Shown here piece after piece: positions 1 to 11,170 of a DNA stretch of 64,000 nt. The DNA comes from Macrophomina tecta. Its lineage: Eukaryota > Ascomycota > Dothideomycetes > Botryosphaeriales > Botryosphaeriaceae. The notes beneath the pieces are model-generated. The model was given only the letters and a program-made list of their open reading frames with translations. It was not told the origin of the DNA and did no database searches. The DNA is taken from NCBI GenBank assembly GCA_024180945.1, contig JAKSGN010000016.1, positions 62,001 to 126,000 of the forward strand, given 5' to 3'. A program made the position numbers and the translations under genes. The first letter of the stretch is position 1; every line of letters begins with the position of its first letter.

Positions 1-1
1 G

Positions 2-406
2 TGGTACGGCTGCTACGGGCTCTCGATCGGGCCTGTCCCGTACGCCATCGCGACCGAGGTGCCCTCCAGCCAGCTGCGCACCCGCACCGTTGCCATCGCC
101 CGCAACACATACTACGCCTTCGCCATCATCAATATCGTCGTGGCCCCGTACCTCCTCAACCCGACCGCGGCCGACCTCAAGGGCAAGGCGGCCTTCCCGG
201 CCGCCAGCTTTTCGCTGGCGCTGCTCGCCTGGGCGTGGCGCAGGTTGCCGGAGACCAAGGGCCGGACGTTCGACGAGCTGGATCTCCTTTTCGAGAAGCG
301 CGTTGGGGCGAGGCATTTCTCGAGCACGAATATCGATGGATATGATTCGCAGGAGCGTGTGGACGAGGTGGTGGAGGTGGAGGTGGAGGAGCGGGGTGAG
401 AAGTGA
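2..406 (+). CDS. MFS sugar transporter, 3' end only
   Basis: This is the C-terminal 134 residues of a sugar:H+ symporter of the major facilitator superfamily; the rest lies left of the window. The frame is open from base 2. Visible signatures are the GPVPYAIATEVPSSQLR segment after TM10, two hydrophobic helices (TM11-12), and the terminal PETKGRTFDELDLLFEKRV, the classical PETKG motif of fungal hexose and maltose transporters. The tail is short and acidic (repeated V-E). The overall look is closest to alpha-glucoside (maltose-type) permeases, but the substrate cannot be fixed from this fragment. It faces the P450 at 803-2631 tail to tail. Confidence 0.85.
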   Translation, partial: WYGCYGLSIGPVPYAIATEVPSSQLRTRTVAIARNTYYAFAIINIVVAPYLLNPTAADLKGKAAFPAASFSLALLAWAWRRLPETKGRTFDELDLLFEKRVGARHFSSTNIDGYDSQERVDEVVEVEVEERGEK

Positions 407-802
407 ACACGAAAACTCCGAGCGCGTACCAGCGTTTCTGCTCTGCTGTTTGAAGTATTTTGTGGCTCCGCCGTTGCCTTAGATCAAACTAAGTTCTCAT
501 ACGACATGCCCATACTACGACCTTTCCGTCGGCTTTCCGCTTTCGTGATCTTCTGTATGAATGTATGATGCAAATTATCACGCACTGACAGTACGCGCAG
601 CGTTGTGCTTGTGCCAGTCTAACATATTCTCTTCAATGGAGGTGTTGTCTCCCTAATCTGTGGCAGTGATACGATTCACTCATGGAAGCTTAATGCACAA
701 TCCCTTCTCGCCATGCACGCTTTCCTTCTACTGGGTATCTACCCGATCCAGAAACATAGGGTACTCCGCCGCACAGCCTCTGCCCCGGCCAAAAGACATG
801 TA
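407..802. other. Convergent intergenic spacer
   Basis: This stretch holds the 3' flanks of the sugar transporter (plus) and the P450 (minus). It has normal base composition, and I see no gene, repeat or RNA in it. Confidence 0.6.
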
Positions 803-2631
803 TTACCCAAGCTTCACCTCTTCCTCCCGTCTGCGGATCATGACCTTCGTTGTCGGATCTGCCATCAAAAACACGCCGTGCGGACGGACCTTGGGCTCAG
901 ACGCCGGTGCCAGCTCCCAGTCGTACTTCAGGAGCAGGTGCGAGAGGCCGATTTTCATCTCGTTCGCGGCGAAAAAGCGGCCCGGACAGGCCTGCGACCC
1001 ATGCCCGAAGCCGAGATGTTCGGGGCTGGTGCTCACGAGCTGGCTCACGTTCTCTTTCCCGGGAGTCTGCCGCATGTTGTAGAAGCGGTAGCCGTCCCAT
1101 TCGTCCGGCCTCTGGTACACATTGTCGGACCACATGAGATGCGGCGACACCGCCGTCAACTGGCCTTTTCGGATGGCGGTGCCATCGGAGAGCGTGATGT
1201 TTTCGAGTGCTATCCGGCGCATCGGAGCTATGAGAGAGAGACGTCAGTGAATGCGCTCCGACGTGTCTCAGTAACGGGCTCGGCATAGTCACCGATTGTG
1301 ATGGGTTTCAGGCGTTGGCTTTCTTTGATAACGCTGTCCAGGAGCTTCATGTTGTACAGCGACATTTTTTGCCAGCCGCCATCTGCCAAAACCGCGGCAA
1401 TCTCCTTCCGCAGTGGCTCAACAATCTCTGGATGCCGCGCGATATCGATCAAGACCTGGCAGATCAGATCGGTGGTGCTGTTGATGGCGGAGAAGGCGAC
1501 GAACAACTGTATTACAGCGGGGTCGTACGGCCTCCCTTTGGAGCTTCTTTCAAACCACTCCATCATGTCTTCGTACACGACCGTCCTTCCCTCTGCCTCG
1601 TGAGCCAGCTTTTCGCGCCGACGCTGGTCCAAGACAGGAGTGATTATGCTGCGAGCGTTCTTAATGATGCCTCTGAGCTTTCGACAGCTGGGGAGAAACC
1701 AGTGCACAAAATAGCGAAGCGGCTCGGGCCATGTCCGGAGTTGCTCAGCGGCAGCAATAGCGGAAGTGGTGTACTCCGTCGTCGTGCGGAGCCAGGCGGG
1801 GTTTCGGCACAGCTCCTCGCCGAGGAACACACGAGAAGACATTCGGGAGATGAGTCTGAGGATTCCGTCTCTCAAAGGGACCTGGTGCCAGTCTGCGATT
1901 GAGCTTTATAAGCGGGGGTCTGCCGTCTGGTGCTCTCCACCATTACTCGCCTTTGTCGTCTGTGAATATTTCTGAAAGTGCCGTCTCGGCCTCTTTCGAC
2001 AGCGGACCCGTGACTTTGCCTATGGCGCGGCAGATATGTCAGTGAGCGCACAGAGAGCATCCGCGCGGACTATCGCGCGCACAACCCTGCCAATGCCCAC
2101 AGTGCACCCGACCTACCGAGGTATTTTGTGAGCTCTTTCACAAGGACCGGCAGGACAATTGCTTTGTCCTTATGGCCTGGCCTAATGCCCTCGAAACCAG
2201 GGAGATGGGTGTGGAAGACCTTGGATATCGGTAAATGAAGCGTGACCCGCTGCTGATGGTATTCTACTTACGTTTTTCAATGTCTCTGCGAAATCGAATC
2301 TGCTGTCGTTCCGAATCTCGTTCGCCACGGACGGAGGCAAAATGGTCATCATTCCAATGTCAGCCACGACGCGGGCTGGTCTATCATGGTGGCCGTTGAA
2401 CCAGCGAACAATCATATCGCGAGCGCCAGCGATGAAAGCTCTCCTGGGCCTCGTGAAAGTGATTTCGAACGTGCCTTTCGGGTTCAGTACGGGAATGTTG
2501 GACTGGGGCCTTTGTGCGAATTCAAACAGGAGTAGAGCGACGAAAGATGTCAGTAGGCAAGCTATCATTGGATAGTTGAGGTTGCCCACATTGTCCGGTA
2601 GTGGCGGAGCTGTTATGTTGAACGAATCCAT
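803..2631 (-). CDS. Cytochrome P450 (ent-kaurene oxidase/GA14-synthase-like)
   Basis: The predicted protein is a membrane-anchored monooxygenase of 518 residues. Exons (minus): 2631-2272, 2219-2117, 2019-1951, 1892-1293, 1227-803. The N-terminus has a hydrophobic anchor near residues 18-38. Conserved features are the RVFLGEELCRNP segment, an I-helix in the form SAINSTTD (no AGxxTT, as is usual in the CYP68/CYP503-type group), the K-helix ESQR, and the heme loop FGHGSQACPG with the Cys ligand. The third intron (1893-1950) needs a GC donor (GCGAGT); only that junction gives the continuous TDDKDWHQV reading. The family oxidises terpenoid or indole-type scaffolds, but the substrate here is unknown. 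It lies next to an aldehyde dehydrogenase, which could act on an aldehyde made by a P450 (inference). Confidence 0.85.
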
Positions 2632-3295
2632 TACACGAGAAAGTGTCTTTACCTCTGACCTGATTTCGAGACAGATCCAAACTGAGGACGATAAGCAACG
2701 GACGAAAGATGGCTAAGACGTGTCGCATAAATCTCTTAACAGTGCTTATTACCTTGCTTCTACGTTGGCAAAAATTGGCAGGGCAGGCCGGACTGCGACG
2801 TCGCGCGCCAAAGAATGTGCCGGTAAGCGCGCGCTAGATGCGCGGCTGGGGATAAACCATCATGAGAATTCTCCGGCCATAAAACGCATGCAAATCCCGG
2901 GGCACGGTGCTTAAAACGATGATCTCGATCGACACGATCGGGATTTGAGAGCTATTTTCTGATTTCGCGGTCCTATATGGTCCAACTCCATAAGCTAATT
3001 GTCCGGGCGCCGAGCTTGGATAACAACTATTGAAGAGAATATCATGAGCGCCTTCGCAGCCATCAACCGGACTGAAGCTGGGCGTATTTGCGCGAAATTT
3101 AATTTAAAAATTCACTCAGAAAGTGAAGCAATGTTGTAACTGTATTCACTGAGACCTCACTGACAGAAGCTCGGACGGCACTGTCTCCTGGCTGTCGGTG
3201 ACGCGCGCCAGGGCCAGCATGTACTGCCTATGTCGGCTCAAATATCCAAGCTGGAACAGGGCGTCAGTATTGGTCCCGGAATGCCTTGTGGCCAC
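2632..3295. promoter_or_regulatory. P450 upstream region and dehydrogenase 3' flank
   Basis: A 664-bp spacer between the P450 start (2631) and the aldehyde dehydrogenase stop (3296). One sequence, CCGGGCGCCGA at 3003-3013, is one base off the TCGGN3CCGA palindrome found in the right block. It lies over 370 bp from the P450 start, much further than in the right block, so its relevance is doubtful. No gene is seen. Confidence 0.4.
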
Positions 3296-5191
3296 TTACT
3301 TGATGTGCGTTGTCTTTGCCTCCAAAAAGGCCATCAATCCTTCCCTACCCATCTCCCTGCCTTGTCCGCTTTCCTTCCAGCCGCCGAATGGAGCCTGCAC
3401 GTCTGGTACGAACATGGTATTGATACCCACGCTCCCGGCCTCGAGCCTGGCGGAAAGTCGAAGGCCTCGCGATGTAGATCCAGTAAACACGGTAGCTTGA
3501 TGCATCACTTTTAGCAGATGCGAATGTCGGGAGACCGGGGAGAATTACCAGAAAGGCCGAATGAGGTGTTGTTTGCCTCGCACACAGCCTCTTCTTCTGT
3601 CTCGAAAGTCCGCACTACACCCACAGGACCGAAAATCTCGTGGCGGTAAATGGCGGCGTCAGGTTTGGGGTCCATGAACAGTGTGGGCTCGACGTAGTAC
3701 CCCTTTTGCCCAACGCGGCCCCCTCCGACGAGAAGGGTTGCTTCGTTGGCTTGTTTAGTATTTTCAATGAAAGATAGGACCCGCTCAAACTGCCCACGGT
3801 CCACAAGAGGCCCGAGTTCCTCTGATTTGGAGGCGAGGAGCTCTTTGTTACGCATACCGGCCGCGATTGCCGAAAAGGCAGTCTGCATCGCGTTAAGGAA
3901 CTGTGGGGCGATGGGGCTATGGACCAGAATGCGCGACGAAGCGAAGCAGGCCTGGCCTGAGTTGACAAGGAGACCCATCGTGCAGCTGCCGGAACACGTT
4001 ACTAACGGCTGAATGAGGCCCTCGGGCTGGAGGACAGGATTGCTTACTGCTTTACCGCATTGTCCAAGTTCGCATCATCGAAGACAATCGCGGGGCTCTT
4101 ACCGCCCAGCTCCAGGGTCACTCTCTTCAGGTTGCTCCGTGCAGCCGCTTCTTGGATCTTCTTACCGGTCGCTACTGACCCCGTGAAGCTGATCTTGGCA
4201 ACCTTCATATGTGCAGCCAGCAACGCGCCCGTGTCACCTCCGCCTGACAGTATCTGGATGACTCCCGGAGGGAAACCCGCCGCTTTTATGAGCGTGCCCA
4301 TGGCAGCGATACCTAGAGGCGACTTTTCGGAAGATTTGAACACGAGCTACGCGTAGTGTGAGCGGCCACCACGTGATCGGTATGGATTTACGCACCGTGT
4401 TGCCAGCCGCCAATGCAGGAGCTGCTTTCCACGCAAACGTGCTGGCCATTGCCATCATCAGAGCGAGCGAGGAAGACGCGGTATATGAAGGACGCATGGG
4501 CCATACCTGTGACTCGAGTTCCAGGGCGCAATGCCCGCGCACACGCCAAGCGGCTCGTGTGTGACGATTTTCAAAGGACCGCCCGCCTCCGACCTAAATG
4601 TTTCGCCGGCGATCTTGTCCGCCCAGCCGGCGTAGTCTGTGGGCCCCTTCACGTCAGTTGGATCTTGCGCGCCAGCATACTCGCCGTGCTCGCAGTACTC
4701 ACACCTCCAGGCATCCACGGTGGCACCCTTGATCAGCTCCTTAAGACCGGCTGGCTGACCCATCGCCATTGTCTCCAGCACCACAAGCTCGTCTATGTTC
4801 TCCTCAATCAGCTGTGCAAGCTTGAGCATACACTTCGCACGCTCTGGGCCGGTGAATGTGCTCCATGGCCCATGCTTGAAAGCTTCCCAGGCACCATTGA
4901 CGGCGGCATCGACGTCAGCACGGCCTGCAATCGGGACGGTCGTGATGAACTCCTCGGTGGCGGGATTGTAGAGACCAAAGGTCTTGCCTCCGCCGGAGGG
5001 TACATACTGCAGAGTGAGCGTAAGCAGGCGATGGCGTGGAATGGGAAGCGTGAGCCTTTCGAGGTGGGCTTTCCCAGCTCTCTGCTCGACCGAGCGGAGA
5101 GACGGCCGAAACGGCTCTATGGGCCTTTGCTTACTTCGTTGTTGATGAAGAAGTCGCGTTTCATCAAAGAAGGCTTGTCGGTAGCAGCCAT
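3296..5191 (-). CDS. NAD(P)-dependent aldehyde dehydrogenase
   Basis: The predicted protein has 512 residues and oxidises an aldehyde to the acid. Exons (minus): 5191-5135, 5006-4507, 4441-4396, 4346-4048, 3985-3549, 3495-3296. Conserved elements in order are the APWN start of the Rossmann core, ALAAGNT, SEKSPLG, the cofactor motif FTGSVATGKKI, the catalytic Glu in LELGGKSP, the nucleophile Cys in NSGQACFASSR, EIFGPV, and the terminal PFGGWKESGQGREMG. Length is standard for the class 1/2 family. The start is the ATG at 5191, followed by the usual FFINNE opening joined to YVPS by a 128-nt intron. It is divergent from the P450 at 5445 over a shared 253-bp promoter, which suggests that the two are expressed together. 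The physiological substrate is unknown. Confidence 0.9.
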
Positions 5192-5444
5192 GATGCAGTA
5201 ATGCTCGCCACCTGTGATTGTAGCCAGGCATCTACGTGGCGAAAAGTGTTCTTATTGAAGTGGTTCTGTTGTACCTCGCCTTCCCCGCACTCACTTCGGT
5301 TTTTTTTTTTTTTTCCTTCCGAGCCACACTCGCGTCTCGGACGATTCTTGCTCGCCGACTCATCCGCTCACCTGTTAAATGCTGGAGATATATCGCGTAA
5401 TATTGCAAAGGAATTCAGGCTGCAGCTCGCTCGCTCTCTCCTCC
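5192..5444. promoter_or_regulatory. Divergent promoter, dehydrogenase/P450
   Basis: A 253-bp spacer between two genes transcribed away from each other. It holds a run of 15 T at 5300-5314, a typical nucleosome-excluding fungal promoter element. The TCGGN3CCGA palindrome of the right block is absent. Confidence 0.6.
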
Positions 5445-7279
5445 ATGGAATCCCACACGCATCTGCTTAATCCGTCGGCTGTCGGCGCGCTCCTTGGGGC
5501 CGTCGCTGCAAGTTTTGTCATTTATCAGTTGTTCTTTGCACCATTAGCAAAGTTTCCAGGTCCGTTCTGGGCAAAGTTGTCTAAAGTGTGGCGCGCGTAC
5601 AGTACTGCACGTGATCACTTCCACCGAGACCTGGTGGAGCTGCACCGGAGGTACGGGCAAGTCGTGAGAATTGGCCCCAATGAGCTGTAAGCACTGTCGG
5701 AACCCGGAGTGCCGACCGTCTGAGCTGACCAGGACGGACAGGAGCGTGGGCGACCCAGCAGCTTTCAGGGAAATCTATAGTGAGTCGTCCCATTGGCCCT
5801 GGAACCTCACCCTTGTGCGTTCCGTATCTTCCTCGCTGCTGTGAAGTTTGCTGAATTCCAGGCTAGAAGCAGGAAACAAGTTCCGCAAGGCTGAGTCTTA
5901 CAGTGTAATTCAAGGCCGCCGGCCTTTTGACCTGACCGGGGAGAGGAGTGAGCAGGTGCATTCGGAGCAGCGGAAGCTTGTTGCGCGTGCCTACTCGATG
6001 GATTCCATGGTCTATCTTGAGCCGAAGATCGATGCAGCTATCCAGGCTCTGAAGAAGCAGCTCGACCGGCGCTGTGGCCAGACAGTCGATCTCGGAGACT
6101 GGTTGCAGTTCTTTGCATTTGGTGGTACTCTCCGCTGTCCGAACCCGCGTCTCGCAACTAACAGTCCCTTTTCACCGCAGATGTCATCGGATTCGTCAGC
6201 TTCTCCAGAGAGTTTGGGTACATGGAGGCCGGCGACGATCAAGGCGTGTTTCAGCGCATTCAGAACAGTATGGGTTCCGCAGCATGGCTCATGCATGCTG
6301 GGTGGTTCTTCCGCATACACCAGCGGCTGCAGCCCTTGGTTGGCAACTGGCTTGCCTGCAACGACCGCAACGGATACTTCCACGAGTTTGCGCGCAAGGA
6401 AGTCTCCGCACGCATGGATCGAGGTGGCGACAACAAGGACATCCTTGGCCAGCTTTTCACCGTGCAAAAGGAGAAGCCGCAGCTCAACAACACCAACATC
6501 TCCTTTATGATGACTTCCAACGTGTTTGCCGGATCTGATACAACCTCGATCGCACTGCGCAGCATAATATATCTGCTCTTGAAACACCCGGCTGCACTCG
6601 ACCGTCTGATGCGCGAGCTGCGAGAAAGAGAGAGCGAGGGCAACCTGGGCGAGCCCGTCACCTTTCAGCAGGCCGAAGCCTGGCCCTACCTCCAAGCGGT
6701 CATGCACGAGGCACTGCGGATCTACTCGCCTGCTGGCTTCATCTTGGACCGCGAAGTCCCGCCGGGGGGCATGACGATTGGTGACCGCTATGTACCAGAA
6801 AAGGTGATTCTTCCCTTTACACACGTGATTACCGACCGGCTGACTTCCGCAGGTTGTCGTTGGGACTAGTGCATGGGTGATCCACCGTTCCCCTGAGATA
6901 TGGGGACCAGATGTCGATGAGTTCAAACCGGAGCGGTGGTTGGACAGGGACAAGGAGGCCGACTTGAGTGAGTTCTGTTCACTCCCGGGCAAGTCGCTCG
7001 CTAACGGTGCCAAACAAAGAACGCCATTTCTTCGCGTTCGGTGGGGGGTCGAGGACATGTATAGGCAAAAGTATGTGATTAACAACGGGCCAAAGACTGC
7101 ATGCTGACGCACTTGACGTAGACCTCAGTTGGCTTGAAATCGGAAAGGTAAGTTCCTCATGTTCAAACGATCCCATCCGAGTGGCAGCTATAACACCATT
7201 CTAGTTAATCCCGACTTTGTTCATGCGCTACAACATGAGGCTTGCAGACAGTACGGCTATGAAAGAGGAGTATGGGTAA
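5445..7279 (+). CDS. Cytochrome P450 (pisatin demethylase-like), 3' end probably lost
   Basis: Exons 5445-5686, 5742-5779, 5867-6121, 6181-6803, 6853-6967, 7020-7070, 7122-7147, 7205-7279 give 474 residues. It has an N-terminal hydrophobic anchor, the proline hinge FPGPFW, ARAYSMDSM, an I-helix with AGSDTT, the K-helix EALR, PERW, and the heme loop FGGGSRTCIG. These match the fungal pisatin-demethylase/benzoate-hydroxylase-like group. The last coding stretch ends KEEYG and then TAA, but that stop is part of a strong splice donor (GTAAGT at 7276). Relatives continue for roughly 20 to 30 more residues, which I could not find downstream. The terminal exon therefore seems to have been lost where repeat-rich DNA begins. 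The protein may still be functional because all catalytic motifs are present. Confidence 0.8.
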
Positions 7280-9057
7280 GTTCTAACCCTAGTAAAGTTC
7301 GATTAAGTTACTTACTTTCTGCTCAAGCGCTCTCGTATTCCTTAAAGGACTTAAAGTGGAGCTTACTCTTCGGCGAACATGAAAGCGCTCTTTTTCAGCT
7401 TATGTTTTTCTTTAAATCGTCTAGGAGGGCAGCGGGCGGCACCGTAATACTATATTACGGCACAGACCTTCAGCGCGGGCTTTGTAGAATCATGTGATAT
7501 TTAAATATTATCCCGAGTGACGAAGTAAACGTGTTCGTTCTAAGTATTTGTTGGAATAAAACAAAACAAGACTGTGAGGACAGAGGTCTTAATATAGCAG
7601 CATATGCTTGGTCTGAGTTATAAATATCCCTTTAACAATCATTCTTCTCCTTATTGCAATGTGACAATTCTCTCGAGAAAACGAAAAGATTGGAAGCAAA
7701 GGTTTCGCAAGTCACGGTGTGCTGTTGGGTCGGCACGTCCAGTCATAAGCAAGAGTCGCAAGGGCGCGCACAAGCATCCAGCGGTCCCTCAGAGCCAAAC
7801 AATTGTACAGAATTTTAGGCATGTGCAAATATCGTAGGTGCCGCTTGCCGCAGAGATCGGGGCGGCTGCATTTCAATATTAGAATTGACCGAGAATGGCT
7901 TTTCGGTTGCTTCGGTATCATCTCGGAGTCCGAGAGCGGTAAGACCTTACTACCCCAGCAGATTGAGATAGCTGCTGCTAGAAACGACCCAGGCGACGCC
8001 CTGGTCAGTAGCGAAGAAGGTGCTGTCCCGTAGTGCCTACCGCTGGCGGGCTACATCTGCTTGTATCCCGTCCACGTCCTGCTCCAATTCGCCTGCGTCG
8101 TCCTGGACGTAGCCCGCTATCCGCTTTGTCTACCGTAACCGCCAGCATGCCATCGTCCCACTCTTGCAATCGTAATCTAATTATATGACGTGCTCGAAGA
8201 CCAAAGAGTGCTCGAGCACCTTATCCGGCTCTGGCGGGAGGACCGCGTCTGGCGTGGGCATGCTGGTCAGCTGTGTCTCCGCCGGCTGTCTTCACAAGCA
8301 TTTCTACTTAGGCCTCGGGGAGTTGGGGAAAAGAATGACGAACAGCGGATCAGGAGTCCGGCCGTTATAATAACGCCGACCGTTGTGCCTACAAGCACCA
8401 GGAACTCGGCGCAGAGGGGCGCGAAGAGTAGAGTCGCGGTACCAATCCAGCTAAGCGCGCCTACGGCCCGGTCGTGCGAATTTGAACATACCGGCGTGTC
8501 AGCCTCCAGAAACTCTATCCAAGGTCCCGTTATGCGGGGCATTATATCGAGCTTGAGAGACGGAGGGATAGGATAAGGTGGGAAGATAGTCGTAGCCGAG
8601 CCAAGGTGAGAACTCAATGTATGCATGAAGACGGTGAAGCAGTCCGGTATGTATAAAATCTGCCTCTATACAATCGGCGTCGGAGTTCGGGTCGTTTCAT
8701 AACTTATTGGCTAGATCCATCGGTAGGCACGAGGTGGGTACAAACGCTAGAATAATGGGAGAGCCGAGAGAGGGGCCATGTGGGAAAATGGCATCATAGA
8801 ATTAACCGACGACATGTAGCTCAGCGAGATCAACCGACAAATGTGAACGTCCTTTTCCGGGCATTCTACCGAGCCTGTTCCTTATGCATAAGCCGGACCA
8901 AGCGAACGAGTATTCAATACCCGTGGACGTCATGCATGCAGTCGAGAGCCAAGTGCACTCGTCTGGACTCTGTCCGTAATAATAATACGAGTTAAAATCA
9001 GTAGTATGCTTCGTTATAAAGGTCTCACGCGCATTATGCGCCCAATCTCTATAATAG
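7280..9057. other. Gene-poor transition next to the repeat block
   Basis: About 1.8 kb of mixed composition with no recognisable gene. A small hairpin (CCGTAATA, CTA, TATTACGG) lies near 7442-7460. A 119-codon minus-strand frame at 8267-8626 has one hydrophobic stretch but resembles no family I know and lacks support, so it is not called. This is probably decayed sequence between the truncated P450 and the first LTR element. Confidence 0.5.
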
Positions 9058-9599
9058 TGTTAGAATATCACGTGTGTGTTCACTGAACTTTAGCTTAGTC
9101 ACGGAAGAGGACGGATGTAACGAGCGGGCCTCTACCTCTAAGAATCCAAACACTAAAGAGAAAGAAAACCTATCGAAGGGTTTCCTTAAGTAGGTATAAA
9201 GAGAGGGTAAGAGCAAGTTAAACATATAATAAGACTAAGTACTACGTATAAAGGCCGTATTATTAATAATATACTAAATTATTATTAAAGAAGTTAACTA
9301 TGAAGGTTAAAGCTATCTAAAGAGCGTAGTTTATATATAAGTAGAAAAGTATATATAATCTAGTAAAGCCGTTGTATATTTAATATATAAGGGCTTTATA
9401 TAGTATTTTATAAGAGTATTATATACCGTCCGTTAGAAGTACTCTTAGTATACTTATAAAGCACTAGGGCTTAGGTAGAGGATTCCTAAGCTATATTATA
9501 AGTAATAAAGCCTAGTAAGTAGTCGAAAGAAGATAATTCTCTAAGAGAGAAGTTAGTAGAAGATTTAATAAAGAAAAATAAGAAGAAAAATAAAAATAG
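9058..9599. repeat. RIP-degraded repeat with LTR-like start
   Basis: From 9058 the sequence (TGTTAGAATATCACG) matches the start of the Copia LTR at 57541 over about 70 bp, including the shared stretch CTTTAGCTTAGTCA. Further right the DNA becomes very AT-rich and full of TA and CTAG, with no open frame. This marks the left edge of the repeat block. Confidence 0.6.
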
Positions 9600-9852
9600 T
9601 ATTAAATTAATTATGTGTATATGGCTTTTGCTAAGTTGTTGGAATATTTAATTTAGTAGTATTTTAGATTTAGTTATATCTTATACTCGTTACGCACTTA
9701 TCTTAGTAGGTAAGTAAGTTATATACCTGTTTTACCCTAGTAGATAGAATAGGTATAAGAAAAGCCCATACGGCCTCCCTCTACTAGATAGGCTACTTAT
9801 TCTAATTAATTCTTTTATTATTAATTAAGCCGTCACATTACTTATTCTAATA
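9600..9852 (+). repeat. Copia-1 5' LTR (RIP-mutated)
   Basis: This 253-bp LTR is repeated in direct orientation and with equal length at 31713-31965. An almost unmutated inverted relative lies at 14350-14577. Ends read TATTAAATT...TTCTAATA, apparently TG...CA ends after RIP. The GTTATAAGCCCGG that follows at 9853 also follows the LTR at 57677, consistent with a primer-binding region. Confidence 0.8.
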
Positions 9853-10509
9853 GTTATAAGCCCGGGTGCGTCTTAGGTATCTTTCGTATTCTAAGCTGTC
9901 CTCTCTAGTACTTTATTGTGCTATTCCGAGCGTTCTATAGTATTCGGACATTTATTCTTAGTATTCTTTTGCTATACGTATTCTATAACAGAGGACTTTA
10001 GTTGCCTCCTATAACACGCCTTTTTATTACCTAAAGCGTAGTACTTTCCCACCGCCTTAGAGTAATACTTTTAAGTGAATGGCTTATTTATTAGCCTTAT
10101 ATCTACTACCTACTTTAGTAACTTACCTATGCCTTCTTTGGCATATAATATGATGTAATATAATACTATGCTATAACGTCTTCTAAACCTATTATTGTCT
10201 TAAAGATAGCTAATAATTAGGATAAATAGTACTTTATTATCTAATTACGAGCTAAGAAATATGAGATATTCGACTATATCGACCTATTAAAGCCATCGAA
10301 GCCTTTTTAACTAAGTAAGCTAGCTAAGATTCTAGAGCTACTAGTCTTTAATCTAAACTAATAAAGAGCCTAGAAGTACTATAAAATATAGATTAGGGCT
10401 CGTAAAAGAGACCTAGCTAAATAGAAGAAGCTAAAAAAGAAAATTAATAATCTATTAACGATTATTAAGAACTTAGTAAGCCTATTACTACTTCTAATCC
10501 TAAAGAAGC
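9853..10509 (+). mobile_element. Copia-1 internal region, left part (gag)
   Basis: RIP-degraded gag region of a Copia retrotransposon. Around 10410-10490 the broken frame (KKLKKEINNLLTIIKN) parallels the gag of the second Copia near 58240-58310. It is cut at 10509 by the 3' LTR of a minus-strand Gypsy element and resumes at 29374, with the gag/integrase middle missing. Confidence 0.7.
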
Positions 10510-10899
10510 TATAATAGCGGCCTCTTTTACTAGGCTTTAGAATCGCCTAGTAGGGTTAGGTAGCTAAAGGGTTTACCTTAAAGAATAAGAGAAGGGTAAA
10601 GGATTAGAACGATAGTAGTAATTATATAATATATCGGTGCGCGGTACGTATTAGGCTTGTTACCTCTAATAGTGTTGTATTAGAACTTTAAGTTAACTAT
10701 AAAGGCTAAAGTACTACCTAATAAGTATATTCTATATACTATAGAAAAGCTATGACAATCTAGATCTCTATATATTAGATTTTTAGGGTTTAGATCTGTG
10801 GTTCTTAGATCTATATAGATCTAGTGTGGGCCCGGTGGGTCCTACGTAACCTAGGTGCTAAGGCCTGTTTTCTAGAATCCGACTTTTGCATCGGTTAAG
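10510..10899 (-). repeat. Gypsy-2 3' LTR, partial
   Basis: This is the minus-orientation LTR end (TATAATAGCGGCCTC at its low end), matching the low half of the complete LTR at 28593-29373. It stops at 10899, where another element's LTR begins; the rest of this LTR and the adjoining element end are missing. Confidence 0.7.
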
Positions 10900-11170
10900 T
10901 GTTAGGACAATAGGCCCTGGCATATCCTTAGGATGCTTATACCGTGCGTTCCACGTGCTTATTACGTACTACGCACGGGCCCCTAGTATATAATGCCACT
11001 AAGGAGTGAATCCTGCACTACTAAGAATTCGCACCTAAGAATATACGACTCTTCTAAAGGCTTTTTGCTTATAACTAGCCTATTTACTTATAATCGAATC
11101 CTTCTTAATTTCTTTCGAAAAAGTAGCCGGCCTTAAAGGGCTATATATAACGATTCCGACGATCCCAACA
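10900..11170 (+). repeat. Gypsy-3 5' LTR
   Basis: A roughly 271-bp LTR starting TGTTAGGA and ending CCCAACA, lightly mutated. An inverted relative is at about 62450-62716, sharing the stretch around GGGGCCCGTGCGTAG when reversed. Its end at 11170 is an estimate from the TG...CA ends. Confidence 0.65.

Noticed and set aside
4413..5201. 262-codon plus-strand frame
   Set aside because: It is a shadow of the aldehyde dehydrogenase exons on the other strand.
6012..7112. Long minus-strand frame of 366 codons
   Set aside because: It is antisense to the exons and introns of the P450 at 5445-7279, which has full family motifs and consistent splicing.
8267..8626. 119-codon minus-strand frame with a hydrophobic segment
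   Set aside because: There is no recognisable domain, promoter or splice context, and the region next to the repeat block looks decayed.
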